64,000 nt of DNA from Affinundibacterium flavidum. GTDB taxonomy: Bacteria; Pseudomonadota; Gammaproteobacteria; Burkholderiales; Burkholderiaceae_D. Below are positions 44,760-54,498 of the stretch, one piece after another (position 1 is the stretch's first letter; each line of letters opens with the position of its first letter). Below the pieces are notes generated by a model, which was given only the letters and a program-made list of their open reading frames with translations, was not told where the DNA came from and did no database searches. The stretch is taken from the NCBI RefSeq assembly GCF_014284175.1, contig NZ_JACOGA010000013.1, positions 88,722 to 152,721 on the forward strand, in the 5' to 3' direction. The translations under genes and the position numbers were made by a program.

Positions 44760-44795
44760 CAAAAAACGCGATTGAATATAGTATCTCAATCGCGT
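44760..44795 (-). terminator. Terminator after accC
   Basis: CGCGATTGA (44767-44775) pairs with TCAATCGCG (44786-44794); on the minus strand the stem is followed by a T-run (GTTTTTTG). It ends the accB-accC operon ahead of prmA. Confidence 0.85.
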
Positions 44796-44831
44796 CGTGG
44801 AAACTACCAAACTAGCTATATTGCAAGGAGT

Positions 44832-46199
44832 TTATTTTGCCTTCTTTGACAACACTGGCATGTCCGCTAATTTATGTTCGAGGTAGTGAATATTCGTACC
44901 GCCTTCGATAAAGCGCGCATCAACCATCAATTCACGGTGCAAAGGAATATTGGTTTGTATGCCTTCAACGACCATTTCAGATAAAGCGATTTGCATGCGA
45001 CGGATTGCTTGCTCACGCGTTGCCCCGTAGGAGATTACTTTGCCGATCATAGAATCGTAATTCGGCGGGACGAAGTAACCAGCGTAGGCATGCGAATCAA
45101 CACGAATGCCAGGGCCTCCAGGTGTGTGCCAAGTGACGATGCGACCAGGTGAGGGTGTGAACTTAAATGGATCTTCCGCATTGATACGGCATTCGATAGA
45201 GTGACCGCGCAATTCGATGTCAGATTGCTTAAAGCGTAATTTGTTACCAAAGGCGATTTGAATTTGCTCTTGAACGATGTCGACACCGGTAATCATTTCT
45301 GTGACTGGATGTTCAACCTGTACGCGGGTATTCATTTCAATGAAGTAGAATTCGCCGTTTTCGTACAAGAATTCGAAAGTACCTGCACCGCGATAACCGA
45401 TCTTGCGGCAAGCTTCGGCGCAACGATTACCGATTTTCTCAATAGTTTTGCGTGGAATGCCTGGTGCAGGCGCTTCTTCGATAACTTTTTGATGGCGACG
45501 CTGCATAGAGCAATCGCGCTCACCCAACCAGACAGCATTGCCATGTTGATCGGCCAAGATCTGGATTTCCACGTGACGTGGATTTTCCAGGAACTTTTCC
45601 ATATAGACTTCAGGGTTGCCAAATGCGGCACCTGCTTCAGTCTTAGTCATCGTTACAGCATTCAATAATGCTGCTTCGGTGTGAACCACACGCATACCGC
45701 GACCACCACCGCCACCAGCTGCTTTGATGATGACTGGGTAGCCGACTTTGCGCGCAGTTTGCACGATGACTTTAGGATCGTCTGGCAAAGCACCTTCTGA
45801 ACCTGGTACGCAAGGTACGCCAGCTTCTATCATCGCGTGTTTGGCAGAAACTTTATCGCCCATTAAGCGAATAGATTCTGCGCGTGGGCCGATAAAGACA
45901 AAGCCAGATTGCTCAACACGTTCCGCAAAATCAGCGTTTTCAGACAAAAAGCCATAACCTGGGTGGATCGCCTGCGCGTCAGTGACTTCGGCTGCGCTGA
46001 TGATCGCTGGCATGCTCAGATAACTGAGATTGGACGGTGCCGGGCCGATACAGACAGACTCATCGGCGAGTTTAACGTATTTGGCTTCGCGGTCAGCTTC
46101 AGAGTGAACGACCACAGTTTTGATGCCCATTTCGCGGCAGGCGCGTTGGATACGGAGGGCAATTTCGCCACGATTGGCGATTAGAATTTTTTCAAACAT
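44832..46199 (-). CDS. accC: Acetyl-CoA carboxylase, biotin carboxylase subunit
   Basis: AccC carboxylates the biotin on AccB with ATP and bicarbonate, the first step of fatty-acid synthesis. The 455-residue protein begins MFEKILIANRGEIALRI and has the ATP-grasp glycine loop KAAGGGGGRGMRVV, VEIQILADQHGN, ERDCSMQRRHQKVIEEAPAP and the catalytic EMNTRVQVEHPVTE. The start is the standard Met at 46199; upstream in-frame codons do not match the family. It follows accB by about 126 bases. Confidence 0.98.
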   Translation of the reverse strand: MFEKILIANRGEIALRIQRACREMGIKTVVVHSEADREAKYVKLADESVCIGPAPSNLSYLSMPAIISAAEVTDAQAIHPGYGFLSENADFAERVEQSGFVFIGPRAESIRLMGDKVSAKHAMIEAGVPCVPGSEGALPDDPKVIVQTARKVGYPVIIKAAGGGGGRGMRVVHTEAALLNAVTMTKTEAGAAFGNPEVYMEKFLENPRHVEIQILADQHGNAVWLGERDCSMQRRHQKVIEEAPAPGIPRKTIEKIGNRCAEACRKIGYRGAGTFEFLYENGEFYFIEMNTRVQVEHPVTEMITGVDIVQEQIQIAFGNKLRFKQSDIELRGHSIECRINAEDPFKFTPSPGRIVTWHTPGGPGIRVDSHAYAGYFVPPNYDSMIGKVISYGATREQAIRRMQIALSEMVVEGIQTNIPLHRELMVDARFIEGGTNIHYLEHKLADMPVLSKKAK

Positions 46200-46325
46200 A
46201 ATATATTTTGCTTTGGCAGAGGTTGCAGCCCGGGAGCTTAGGAGCAGTAAATTTTGTTTTCGCCAGATCGACTGGCGAAGCAAATAGCGTCATCAAGCTG
46301 GTCGTGCTGATAGGTCGCGCTGGAA

Positions 46326-46793
46326 TTAAGCAATGATAAATAATGGTTGACCAAATTCAACTGGTTGACCATTTTCGACCAAAATTTGCTTGATACTGCC
46401 GGAGAAATCACTCTCGATTTCGTTCAATAATTTCATCGCTTCGATAATGCACAAAGTATCGCCACTATTGACGTTTTTGCCAATATCGACAAATGGTGCA
46501 GAACCTGGGGAAGCGGCGCGGTAGAAAGTACCGACCATTGGAGATTTAACAACATGACCTTCGATAGCAGCAGGTGCTGCTGGCGCCGCCGGGGCTGCAG
46601 CGACTGGTGCCGCTGCTGGAGCTTGCATGCCGTGTTGCATTTGCATTTGTGGTTGCATCATCACCATCTGACCTTGCGGTGCTGGTGCGGATTTCACGAT
46701 ACGAACTTTACCTTCGCCTTCGGTTACTTCCAATTCTGAAATGTCAGATTCTGCAACGAGGTCGATGAGGGTCTTGAGTTTTCTTAAATCCAT
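46326..46793 (-). CDS. accB: Acetyl-CoA carboxylase, biotin carboxyl carrier protein
   Basis: A 155-residue BCCP: N-terminal MDLRKLKTLIDLVAESDI, a flexible Ala/Pro/Gln/Met linker (residues about 40-78), and the biotinyl domain with the acceptor Lys in IIEAMKLLNEIE. ATG 46793 has AGGAG directly upstream; an in-frame ATG 27 bases earlier is less likely. It lies between aroQ and accC in the usual order. Confidence 0.98.
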   Translation of the reverse strand: MDLRKLKTLIDLVAESDISELEVTEGEGKVRIVKSAPAPQGQMVMMQPQMQMQHGMQAPAAAPVAAAPAAPAAPAAIEGHVVKSPMVGTFYRAASPGSAPFVDIGKNVNSGDTLCIIEAMKLLNEIESDFSGSIKQILVENGQPVEFGQPLFIIA

Positions 46794-46929
46794 GTGAAAT
46801 CTCCTGAAAAAATGAGACATTTAGTGGTGCAATTAAGCGTACTTTTGGTCACTAAAATGCTGTTATTGGAATGGACGCAATTAATATTTATATGAGTAAT
46901 GTAGGTTAATTGCGTGAAGATGCGAGAAT

Positions 46930-47367
46930 TTAAAGGTTTTTTAGTGCAAAGTCAATCGCAAAGCGATATCCATCTGTGCCTAGACCACAGATAACACCTT
47001 TTGCCATATCGGAAAGATAAGAATGATGTCGAAATGCTTCTCTTTGATGAATATTAGAGATATGCACTTCGATAAATGGGATGGAAACGCCGACTAAAGC
47101 GTCCCGCAATGCCACACTTGTATGGGTATAGCCGCCAGGATTAATCACAATCGCTTCGACTTTTTCCATCCTTGCAGCATGAATTCTGTCGATTAATGCA
47201 CCTTCGTGATTACTTTGAAAGTGCAGAAATTCGCCATTTGCTGCTTTGACTTGTTGCTCTGCTGCATTTTCTATGTCGCTAAGTGTTTGTTTTCCATACA
47301 CTTCTGGTTCACGGGTGCCTAATAAATTCAGATTGGGGCCGTTGATGAGCAAGATCTTGCGTGCCAT
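46930..47367 (-). CDS. aroQ: Type II 3-dehydroquinate dehydratase
   Basis: AroQ performs the third step of the shikimate pathway. The 145-residue small dodecameric form is recognised by LLINGPNLNLLGTREPEVYG (Arg and Tyr of the active site), FQSNHEGALIDRIH, NPGGYTHTSVALRDAL and EVHISNIHQREAFRHHS. The Met at 47367 (MARKILLINGP) is the conventional start. In this genome it precedes accB-accC, as in many proteobacteria. Confidence 0.97.
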   Translation of the reverse strand: MARKILLINGPNLNLLGTREPEVYGKQTLSDIENAAEQQVKAANGEFLHFQSNHEGALIDRIHAARMEKVEAIVINPGGYTHTSVALRDALVGVSIPFIEVHISNIHQREAFRHHSYLSDMAKGVICGLGTDGYRFAIDFALKNL

Positions 47368-47448
47368 AGAATTTTGATGAGTTTGCCGAAGTTGCAGGCA
47401 TTTTGCCGTCAATTCCCCCTTATTGGCAAGCAAAAATCCAGTATCTTT

Positions 47449-47997
47449 TTATTTTTTTGTATTCAGTCTTTGAATATCGGCACGCAATTCTGGCATTTTC
47501 AGGCGCCCTGAATAGGCTTTGACCACTTTTCCCTCGGCCGAAATCAAGGCAGTGAAAGGGAGTCCCCCCGTTTTATTGCCCATGGCTTGGGATATGCTGG
47601 TGCCGTCCATGCCTGCTGCGAAAACAGGGTAGCTAATTTGATACTTTTTTGCAAAATCGGCAATGTTGCTCGGCGTGTCTATGCCTAAACCTAATAATTG
47701 AACATTGTTGGCGGCTAGGTCTTTTTGCAATTGCACGAGTTCAGGCATTTCTTCGACGCAAGGTTTGCACCAAGTTGCCCAAAAGTTCACCACAAGGAAT
47801 TTTCCTTGCCATTGTTTCATTGCTTGAGGTTTTGCATTGGCGTCGTTCAGAGTGAGGCCAAACAGCTGTTGAGTCGCGCTGTCGCTTGCAGGTGCTGGTT
47901 CAAATTTCTTTGCGCCGACTGTGGCGCCCAATACGGCGAATACCAAACCAATCAAGATGGCGGAAAGTGTAAATCGTTTATTCATCATGTTGTTCAT
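47449..47997 (-). CDS. TlpA-like thioredoxin-fold protein
   Basis: A 182-residue exported or membrane-anchored thiol-disulfide protein. Residues about 8-28 are a hydrophobic signal/anchor (LSAILIGLVFAVLGATVGA). The thioredoxin domain has FWATWCKPCVEEMPEL with a C-x-x-C pair, and the cis-Pro segment GGLPFTALI. It would reduce disulfides in the periplasm. The ATG lies inside the 3' end of the preceding gene (20-base overlap), so the two are translationally coupled. Confidence 0.92.
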   Translation of the reverse strand: MNNMMNKRFTLSAILIGLVFAVLGATVGAKKFEPAPASDSATQQLFGLTLNDANAKPQAMKQWQGKFLVVNFWATWCKPCVEEMPELVQLQKDLAANNVQLLGLGIDTPSNIADFAKKYQISYPVFAAGMDGTSISQAMGNKTGGLPFTALISAEGKVVKAYSGRLKMPELRADIQRLNTKK

Positions 47998-48586
47998 GGC
48001 TTTCTATTAATGTTTGTAGGTTGGCCAGACTGCCGCGTTCATTTTTATCGGTGTGGCGCAAGTCATCCATATCATGTACTAATAAATGCACACCTTCATT
48101 TTTGTAGATGAAACTCAAAGTTTCGAGTGCATCACCCCGTTTTCCCTGATGCTCTGAAACCTCGTAGTCTATTCCCAGATTTAATAAGAAGATCGCAACA
48201 TCTTTGCTGTTATCGGTATACAGATGCAGATAAATATCAGAATGTTCGCCAGCTGTGCCATTGAAGACCGCGCCGATCACATACGGATTAAATTGGGCCA
48301 GTTCTTGCATCAACACTGCGGCAAGGCTACGTAATTGCAAAAGTCGCGCTGGCTGGCTGTCGGCAAAAAACAGGGCTTGGTATTCGCGAACTTCTTGTTC
48401 TATCTGTGCGTTATCGGGCAGGATATTGCCGTTTAACTTTTGATTGCCAAGCAGTTGTTTGACTGCGCGGCGCTTGGCTGTGCCATATTCAGCGCCTTCT
48501 TCGGCGATGAATTTTGCCGCTAGTGATGCAATTTCATCACGTATCTGGGCAACGGAGTCGCCATCATTAAAAATAAAATTCGTCAT
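47978..48586 (-). CDS. Conserved hypothetical protein, possibly nucleotidyltransferase-like
   Basis: About 202 residues (ATG 48586; a further in-frame ATG at 48604 adds six). The first half is helical (REYQALFFADSQPARLLQLRSL); the second contains IGAVFNGTAGEHSDIYLHLY, which has the rough G-x-x-x-G...SD shape of minimal nucleotidyltransferases, though the second acidic residue is a Tyr. The gene is divergent from mpl and leads the run to tlpA, aroQ and accB-accC. I cannot name a function. Confidence 0.75.
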   Translation of the reverse strand: MTNFIFNDGDSVAQIRDEIASLAAKFIAEEGAEYGTAKRRAVKQLLGNQKLNGNILPDNAQIEQEVREYQALFFADSQPARLLQLRSLAAVLMQELAQFNPYVIGAVFNGTAGEHSDIYLHLYTDNSKDVAIFLLNLGIDYEVSEHQGKRGDALETLSFIYKNEGVHLLVHDMDDLRHTDKNERGSLANLQTLIESHEQHDE

Positions 48587-48738
48587 TTGCGCATCATATC
48601 GCATTCGGTTTAGTCCTGTCTGTCAGGTAGCTCAGGTAGAATTGCGGCAATTGAAAAAAATTGGTCAAATGGAATCGGATCCGCAGGAAAAACTTGCCGA
48701 GTTCATGATCACGCATCTTGGAAAGTTGGCATTATTTT

Positions 48739-50163
48739 ATGCATATTCATATTTTAGGTATTTGCGGCACCTTTATGGGCGGGTTAGCGGTCCTGGCTAA
48801 ACAGGCCGGACATCGTGTTACCGGATGTGATGCAAATGTGTATCCGCCTATGAGTACCCAGTTGGAATCTCAGGGAATACAACTAATTGAAGGCTTTGAT
48901 CCGGCGCAACTCGATTTGCAGCCTGATTTATATGTGATCGGCAATGTCGTGTCGCGCGGCAATCCCCTGATGGAAGCGATTTTGAACCGCGGTTTGCCGT
49001 ATGTCTCAGGACCACAATGGATAGGCGAACAACTTTTGCGCAACAAATGGGTGTTGGCGGTGGCTGGCACGCATGGCAAAACAACGACCTCATCAATGTT
49101 GGCATGGATTTTGGAATATGCGGGTTATGCACCCGGTTTCTTGATCGGTGGCGTACCTTTAAATTTTGGCATCTCGGCACGAATCTCTGGCGATACGGTT
49201 GAAGGCGTCGGCAAAAAATCGGATTTCTTCGTCATAGAAGCGGACGAATATGACACTGCGTTTTTTGATAAGCGCAGTAAGTTTGTTCACTATCACGCAA
49301 AAACGGCGATTCTGAATAATCTGGAATTTGATCACGCAGATATTTTCCCGGACGTCGCTGCGATTGAAACACAGTTTCATCATTTAGTACGCACCGTGCC
49401 AGGCATTGGCCGATTGATCGTGAATGGGAAAGAGCAGACTTTAGAACGTGTAATACAACGCGGTTGCTGGAGTGAGAAGGAATTTTTTAATGACGATAGC
49501 GCGACCGCGAATAGCGAATGGTCGCTGGTGTTAAGCGAATCGGAAGATTTTGAGGTTTATTTCAAGGCGGAACTTCAAGGGACAGTGCGCTGGAATTTGA
49601 ACGGCGCGCACAATCGTTTGAATGCGTTAGCCGCCATCGCAGCCGCACGTCATGTTGGGGTCGCACCGAGCACAGCGATTGCCGCTTTGTCAGAATTTAT
49701 CAATGTTAAACGTCGCATGGAAGTGCGCGGCGAAGTTGCAGGCATCAAAGTGATCGACGATTTCGCTCATCACCCGACCGCGATCGCGACGACAGTACAA
49801 GGCTTGCGTCGGACGGTCGGTACTGCGCGCATCCTGGCTGTGTTGGAACCACGCTCGAATACCATGAAAATGGGGGCGATCAAGCAAGCATTGCCAGCCA
49901 GTTTAGATGCCGCTGATTTGGTGTATGTGTATGGTGCGCAGAGCGGTAGAGACGCAATCCATTGGGACTTAAGTGATACTTTTTCAACCTTAGGGGAAAA
50001 GGCAAAAGCGCATCACGAATTGCCTGCATTGGTGGCAGATATCGTGAGCGAGGCACGCGCTGGAGATTCTATCTTGGTGATGAGTAATGGCGGTTTTGGC
50101 GGGGTGCATCAGTTATTGCTTGATGCTTTGGCGCAGAAATTTCAGGCTCGTACTTCAGCTTAA
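48739..50163 (+). CDS. mpl: UDP-N-acetylmuramate:L-alanyl-gamma-D-glutamyl-meso-diaminopimelate ligase
   Basis: Mpl reattaches recycled murein tripeptide to UDP-MurNAc. The 474-residue Mur-ligase shows MHIHILGICGTFMGGLAVLA, the ATP loop AGTHGKTTTSSMLAWILE, EADEYDTAFFDKRSKFVHY, NLEFDHADIFPD and VIDDFAHHPTAI. I start at ATG 48739, the family's MHIHILG; an upstream TTG in frame is not supported. Together with the NagZ-like hydrolase and AmpG-like permease it fits a peptidoglycan-recycling economy, though the genes are 12 kb apart. It begins a long plus-strand run. Confidence 0.97.
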   Translation: MHIHILGICGTFMGGLAVLAKQAGHRVTGCDANVYPPMSTQLESQGIQLIEGFDPAQLDLQPDLYVIGNVVSRGNPLMEAILNRGLPYVSGPQWIGEQLLRNKWVLAVAGTHGKTTTSSMLAWILEYAGYAPGFLIGGVPLNFGISARISGDTVEGVGKKSDFFVIEADEYDTAFFDKRSKFVHYHAKTAILNNLEFDHADIFPDVAAIETQFHHLVRTVPGIGRLIVNGKEQTLERVIQRGCWSEKEFFNDDSATANSEWSLVLSESEDFEVYFKAELQGTVRWNLNGAHNRLNALAAIAAARHVGVAPSTAIAALSEFINVKRRMEVRGEVAGIKVIDDFAHHPTAIATTVQGLRRTVGTARILAVLEPRSNTMKMGAIKQALPASLDAADLVYVYGAQSGRDAIHWDLSDTFSTLGEKAKAHHELPALVADIVSEARAGDSILVMSNGGFGGVHQLLLDALAQKFQARTSA

Positions 50164-50188
50164 GTAAGTAAACAAAGCAGACACTAAG

Positions 50189-50761
50189 ATGATTTTGTAC
50201 TTGCATGGATTTCGCTCCTCTCCCAGCTCGTTTAAAGCACGTTTGTTGGCGCAACATTTTGCGGCTATAGGGCGCGCGGACGAATTTATTTGCCCGCAAT
50301 TACCCGCGTCTCCAGCTGAAGCGATTGCACTGGCACAGCAATTGATTGATCAATATCGCGGGAATAATCTGGTCTTGATTGGTTCTTCTTTAGGTGGTTA
50401 CTACGCCACTTATTTGGCCGAGCAAAATCAGTGTAGAGCAGTGTTAGTTAATCCAGCAGTCAAGCCACCGCGTGATTTAGAAAAGTATGTGGGCGTGAGT
50501 ACAGCATTTCATAGCGATGCACCGTTTGAGTTTAAGCATGAATACATAGCTGAGTTGAAGCGATTTGCCATCGACAAAATTACTCAGCCTGAGCGTTATT
50601 TTTTGATCGCGGCGACAGGTGATGAAGTTTTAGATTGGCGTGAAATGGTTGCGCATTATCCGGCGGCGAAGCAGTTGGTGATACAAGGCAGCGATCATGG
50701 CCTTAGCGAGTTTGCAGAATATATCGAGTTGGTCATGGCATTTTGTGAAGCTGGAATGTGA
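50189..50761 (+). CDS. YqiA/YcfP-family alpha/beta-hydrolase esterase
   Basis: A 190-residue compact hydrolase: ILYLHGFRSSPSSFKARL, nucleophile in IGSSLGGYYATYLAEQ, acidic residue region ATGDEVLDW and the His in QGSDHGLSEFAEYI. E. coli YqiA has thioesterase-like activity on model substrates; physiological substrate unknown. Its stop overlaps the ubiC start (TGATG). Confidence 0.9.
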   Translation: MILYLHGFRSSPSSFKARLLAQHFAAIGRADEFICPQLPASPAEAIALAQQLIDQYRGNNLVLIGSSLGGYYATYLAEQNQCRAVLVNPAVKPPRDLEKYVGVSTAFHSDAPFEFKHEYIAELKRFAIDKITQPERYFLIAATGDEVLDWREMVAHYPAAKQLVIQGSDHGLSEFAEYIELVMAFCEAGM

Positions 50762-51390
50762 TGCTGAATAGTATGTTATCTGATCATCCCAAGCAGCTAC
50801 ATCGACCAGCTTTCGCGCAGTGGCATCAGCATATTAATGGCGTCCAAACTACGCCATTCATGGCAGATTGGCTGAGTAATCGTGCTTCGCTCACAGCACG
50901 TTTGATCGCGCATAGTCAACAGTTTCGGGTAGAACGCTTGTATCAAGGACGGGCGATGTGTTTGCAGGATGAGTTTGCTGAGATTGATTTGGCTAAACCG
51001 CAGCAAGTGATAGAGCGCGAAGTCTTATTGCGTTGCGATGATGTGGCGGTTGTGTATGCGCATACAGTCGTGCCGCTGAGTGCGACTGCGCATGAGTGGC
51101 CTTTGTTTGCGTCATTGGGAAATCGTTCATTGGGCACGACTTTGTTTAATGACCCTATGGTGCAACGCGGAGAATTGCAGTACGCACGCTTGAGCTGGAC
51201 TCATCCATTGATGCGGCGTATAGCAGCTTGTGGATTAATTAAGTCAACAAGCCCAGCTTCTCGATATTTATTAGCACGACGATCTGTATTTAAGCGTCAT
51301 GGTGCGAAGCTATTGGTAACAGAAGTATTTTTGCCGACGATACATGATCTGCGCCTGATGACGCGATCTGACTTCATTGTTTCGAGGTAG
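50761..51390 (+). CDS. ubiC: Chorismate--pyruvate lyase
   Basis: UbiC converts chorismate to 4-hydroxybenzoate, the first step of ubiquinone synthesis. The 209-residue protein matches by QFRVERLYQGRAMCLQDE, REVLLRCDDVAVVYAHTVVP, LGNRSLGTTLFNDP and YLLARRSVFKRHGAKLLVTEVFLP. ATG 50761 overlaps the yqiA stop. No ubiA follows here. Confidence 0.93.
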   Translation: MLNSMLSDHPKQLHRPAFAQWHQHINGVQTTPFMADWLSNRASLTARLIAHSQQFRVERLYQGRAMCLQDEFAEIDLAKPQQVIEREVLLRCDDVAVVYAHTVVPLSATAHEWPLFASLGNRSLGTTLFNDPMVQRGELQYARLSWTHPLMRRIAACGLIKSTSPASRYLLARRSVFKRHGAKLLVTEVFLPTIHDLRLMTRSDFIVSR

Positions 51391-51457
51391 TGTCGAATTA
51401 TTGTCGTAGTAGCGTCGTAGCAGTGTAGAAATGTAGATAATTTAGAAGACAGACAGA

Positions 51458-53566
51458 ATGAATTTATTTTTTGAAGAATCAGGCGATTTCAAGGCGGGCA
51501 GTGTGTTGTCGCAAGCAGGCGAAGCCTACCAAGTCGAACTTGCTAGCGGTAAACGCACCAAGGTGAAAGCAAAAGACGTGTTATTGCAATTCACTACGCC
51601 AACGCCGCAAGATTTACTGGATCAATCCAAGCAACAGGCAGCTGACATAGACCTGGAATTTTTATGGGAAGTCGCTGGTCAGGAAGAGTTTGGTTTTGCT
51701 GAATTAGGCGCTGAATATTTTGGACATGCGCCGCAGCCAATAGAAGCGGCCAGTTTAATTTATGCCTTGCATGGCGCGCCATTTTACTTCTATAAAAAGG
51801 GGCGTGGTCGTTATAAAGCCGCTCCTGAAACTGCGTTGAAGGCGGCTTTGGCAGGTATAGAAAAGAAAAAACAACAGGCGATTATTCAAGAGGCGTATGT
51901 TGAAGAATTAAAGCAATTGCGTTTGCCTGAACAATTTCAGAGTCTGGGTTTGCAATTATTATTTAAACCTGACAAAAATAGTATCGAGTACAAAGCTTTG
52001 GTTGAAGCCTGCTCGGCATTGCAGATGAATCCGGCGCGCTTGATGTTAGCCAGTGGCGGTTTGAAGAACGCGAAAGATTTTCATCTGTCTAAATTTTTGC
52101 TCGAGCATTTTCCTAAAGGTTCTGGCTTCCCTCAAACACCATTGCCAAGCTTGCCGCAAGATTTGCCAGTGGCCGATGTACGCGCATTTTCCATTGATGA
52201 CGTGACGACGACAGAGATCGATGACGCGTTTTCAATTACGCCTATTGATGCCAATACGGTCAAAGTCGGCATACACATCGCAGCACCTACTCTGGGCATA
52301 CAGCGTAACGATGCGCTGGATATGATTGCGCGTAGCCGCATGTCCACGGTGTATATGCCTGGCGATAAAATTACGATGTTGCCCGACGAATTGGTAGAGA
52401 TTTATACCTTGGGCGAAGGGCAGACGCGTCCAGCGGTGTCGCTGTATGTGACGGTCAATACTGATGACTGGAGCATACTCGGTAGCGAAACCAAAGTGGA
52501 AGCCATTCCTATGTCTGCTAACCTCAGACACAATGAACTCGATGCTTTCGTCACGGAAGAAAATCTCGCCAATGATGCTGGTGAGTACGCACACAAAGCC
52601 GATATCGCTCTGCTGTGGAAATGGGTGCAAGTGTTAGAAGCTGGGCGTATGGCAAAGCGCGAAAGTTTCGGTTTGAAACCAGAGCAAACTAATCGTGTCG
52701 ATTTCAATTTTTATGTCGACGATGATGTGGTCAGCATCGTCCGCCGCAAGCGTGGTGCGCCACTCGATAAGATTGTTGCTGAGCTGATGATTTTGGCGAA
52801 TAGCACATGGGGTAAATTGCTGGCCGATCACGGCATTCCGGGCATCTATCGCGCACAGGGTGGTGGCTCGGGTGGTTGGGCTGCCAAGATGCAAGTGCGT
52901 ATGGTCACGCATGCTGCGCCACATCAAGGCCTAGGCGTCGATCAATACGCCTGGAGTACGTCTCCCTTGCGTCGTTACACCGACTTAGTGAATCAATGGC
53001 AAATCATCGCATGCGTGCAGCACGGTGTAACTGCCGCTTTGGTCGCGCCATTTAAACCAAAAGATGCTGATCTGTTTGCCATTGTCTCTGGATTTGACGC
53101 GGCTTATGCAGCCTACGGTGACTTCCAAACGAATATGGAACGCTATTGGTGTTTGCGTTGGTTGGGACAGGAAAATCGTCATCAAGTTGATGCTGTTGTA
53201 TTAAAAGATGAAGTCTTGCGTTTGTTAGAAATCCCCTTGATTATTCGTCTGCCCGGTATGCCACAAATGGCACGTGGGGCTCAAGTCAGACTCGAAGTGA
53301 TTCGCTGGGATGAGTTGGATCTCAGCATAGAAGTGCGTTTGCTGGAAATGCTGACGACGCTGACAGAAGAAGATTTAGAAGACGCGCCGGAAGATGAGGG
53401 TGAGATCTCTGCTGACCTTGATGCTCCTGACGTTAATGCTGCAGATGCATCGGCAGAAACAATCGAGACAGTTATTGAAGGCGCAGAAAGCTTGCCTTTG
53501 CAAGAGTCGAATTCGGTCGCTGAAGTTGCGGAAAATGTTGATCCAGAATCGGACGCCGTCGCCTAA
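51458..53566 (+). CDS. RNase II-family (RNB domain) exoribonuclease
   Basis: A 702-residue protein with the RNB catalytic domain: AFSIDDVTTTEIDDAFSI (metal-binding Asp cluster), GIHIAAPTLGIQ, RSRMSTVYMPGDKITMLPDEL and YAWSTSPLRRYTDLVNQWQ. It would degrade single-stranded RNA 3' to 5'. The N-terminus (FEESGDFKAGSVLSQAGEAYQV) replaces the usual cold-shock domains, and the C-terminus is a long acidic tail (about 640-702) rather than a classical S1 domain. This is the form common in Burkholderiales. The adjacent TonB-like gene follows 35 bases later. Confidence 0.92.
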   Translation: MNLFFEESGDFKAGSVLSQAGEAYQVELASGKRTKVKAKDVLLQFTTPTPQDLLDQSKQQAADIDLEFLWEVAGQEEFGFAELGAEYFGHAPQPIEAASLIYALHGAPFYFYKKGRGRYKAAPETALKAALAGIEKKKQQAIIQEAYVEELKQLRLPEQFQSLGLQLLFKPDKNSIEYKALVEACSALQMNPARLMLASGGLKNAKDFHLSKFLLEHFPKGSGFPQTPLPSLPQDLPVADVRAFSIDDVTTTEIDDAFSITPIDANTVKVGIHIAAPTLGIQRNDALDMIARSRMSTVYMPGDKITMLPDELVEIYTLGEGQTRPAVSLYVTVNTDDWSILGSETKVEAIPMSANLRHNELDAFVTEENLANDAGEYAHKADIALLWKWVQVLEAGRMAKRESFGLKPEQTNRVDFNFYVDDDVVSIVRRKRGAPLDKIVAELMILANSTWGKLLADHGIPGIYRAQGGGSGGWAAKMQVRMVTHAAPHQGLGVDQYAWSTSPLRRYTDLVNQWQIIACVQHGVTAALVAPFKPKDADLFAIVSGFDAAYAAYGDFQTNMERYWCLRWLGQENRHQVDAVVLKDEVLRLLEIPLIIRLPGMPQMARGAQVRLEVIRWDELDLSIEVRLLEMLTTLTEEDLEDAPEDEGEISADLDAPDVNAADASAETIETVIEGAESLPLQESNSVAEVAENVDPESDAVA

Positions 53567-53601
53567 AGTCGAATAAAAAAATGCAGCATGGGATTTGATT
53601 T

Positions 53602-54498
53602 GTGAAAATAATTCTCGATAATTTAATTTTGAGCGCAGCCGTGATTGTGTCGGTGCTCTTTCACACCATTGTGTTGATGGTGCATTTTGTCATGCCGAAA
53701 GCCGAACCCGTCGCGGCGGAAGATCCAGGCTTGGAAATTATTTTGGTGAATGCCAAACATGCCAAACGCCCCATGCAAGCGCAAGCATTGGCGCAAGTCA
53801 ATTTGGATGGTGGTGGTGCGAATGACGAAGGGCGTGCTAAATCACCGTTGCCAGATATGCGCAAAACGGAAGATGGTGATAGCGTCTTAGTCGCCCAAAG
53901 GAAAATTCAAGAATTGGAAGAACGTCAGCGTCAATTGATTGATCAAGTGCGCAATGAAACGCGTTTTAAATCTCAACGCATACTCGACAAAAAACAGCTG
54001 GAAGATAATCAACAAGCTGAAAATGGACGTGATCAGGTTGACAGTAATAAAGCATTGGCGCGCTCTATTGCTGAAATTTCACAAGCGATAGAAGATCAAA
54101 ACAAGCGTCCACGCAAAACCTTTTTATCGCCGAGCACGCAAGCGGTGGGTCACGCGATTTACTACAAATCTTTACAGAAAAAAGTGGAAGAGGTCGGCAC
54201 AATTAATTTTCCGCAAGTGAATGGGAAAAAATTGTACGGCGAAGTGATTATCTATATTCCGATTTTTCAAGATGGCACGATTTATGAAAAAGGCGGTGGT
54301 CCGAAAATTGAAAAAACCTCGGGGAACCCAGCATTAGATAACGCCGCTTTGAAAATTATTCGCAAGGCCGCGCCTTTCGGTAATTTTCCACCGAATATGC
54401 GGTCAAAAGACAAAGACGATATTTGGATCGTGATCACACGTTTTAAATTTACGCGAGAACAGCAATTGGAAACAGAGATGCGAGGAGATCGGCAATGA
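53602..54498 (+). CDS. TonB-like energy transducer protein
   Basis: A 298-residue protein with one N-terminal membrane helix (LILSAAVIVSVLFHTIVLMVHFV), a long charged coiled-coil region (KIQELEERQRQLIDQVRNE) and a C-terminal TonB-type domain (LYGEVIIYIPIFQDGTIYE, NPALDNAALKIIRKAAPFG). Start is GTG 53602 after GGGAT. Such proteins energise outer-membrane transport, but this conserved position before aroE, away from exbBD, leaves the partner unknown. Its stop overlaps the aroE start by four bases. Confidence 0.87.
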   Translation: MKIILDNLILSAAVIVSVLFHTIVLMVHFVMPKAEPVAAEDPGLEIILVNAKHAKRPMQAQALAQVNLDGGGANDEGRAKSPLPDMRKTEDGDSVLVAQRKIQELEERQRQLIDQVRNETRFKSQRILDKKQLEDNQQAENGRDQVDSNKALARSIAEISQAIEDQNKRPRKTFLSPSTQAVGHAIYYKSLQKKVEEVGTINFPQVNGKKLYGEVIIYIPIFQDGTIYEKGGGPKIEKTSGNPALDNAALKIIRKAAPFGNFPPNMRSKDKDDIWIVITRFKFTREQQLETEMRGDRQ

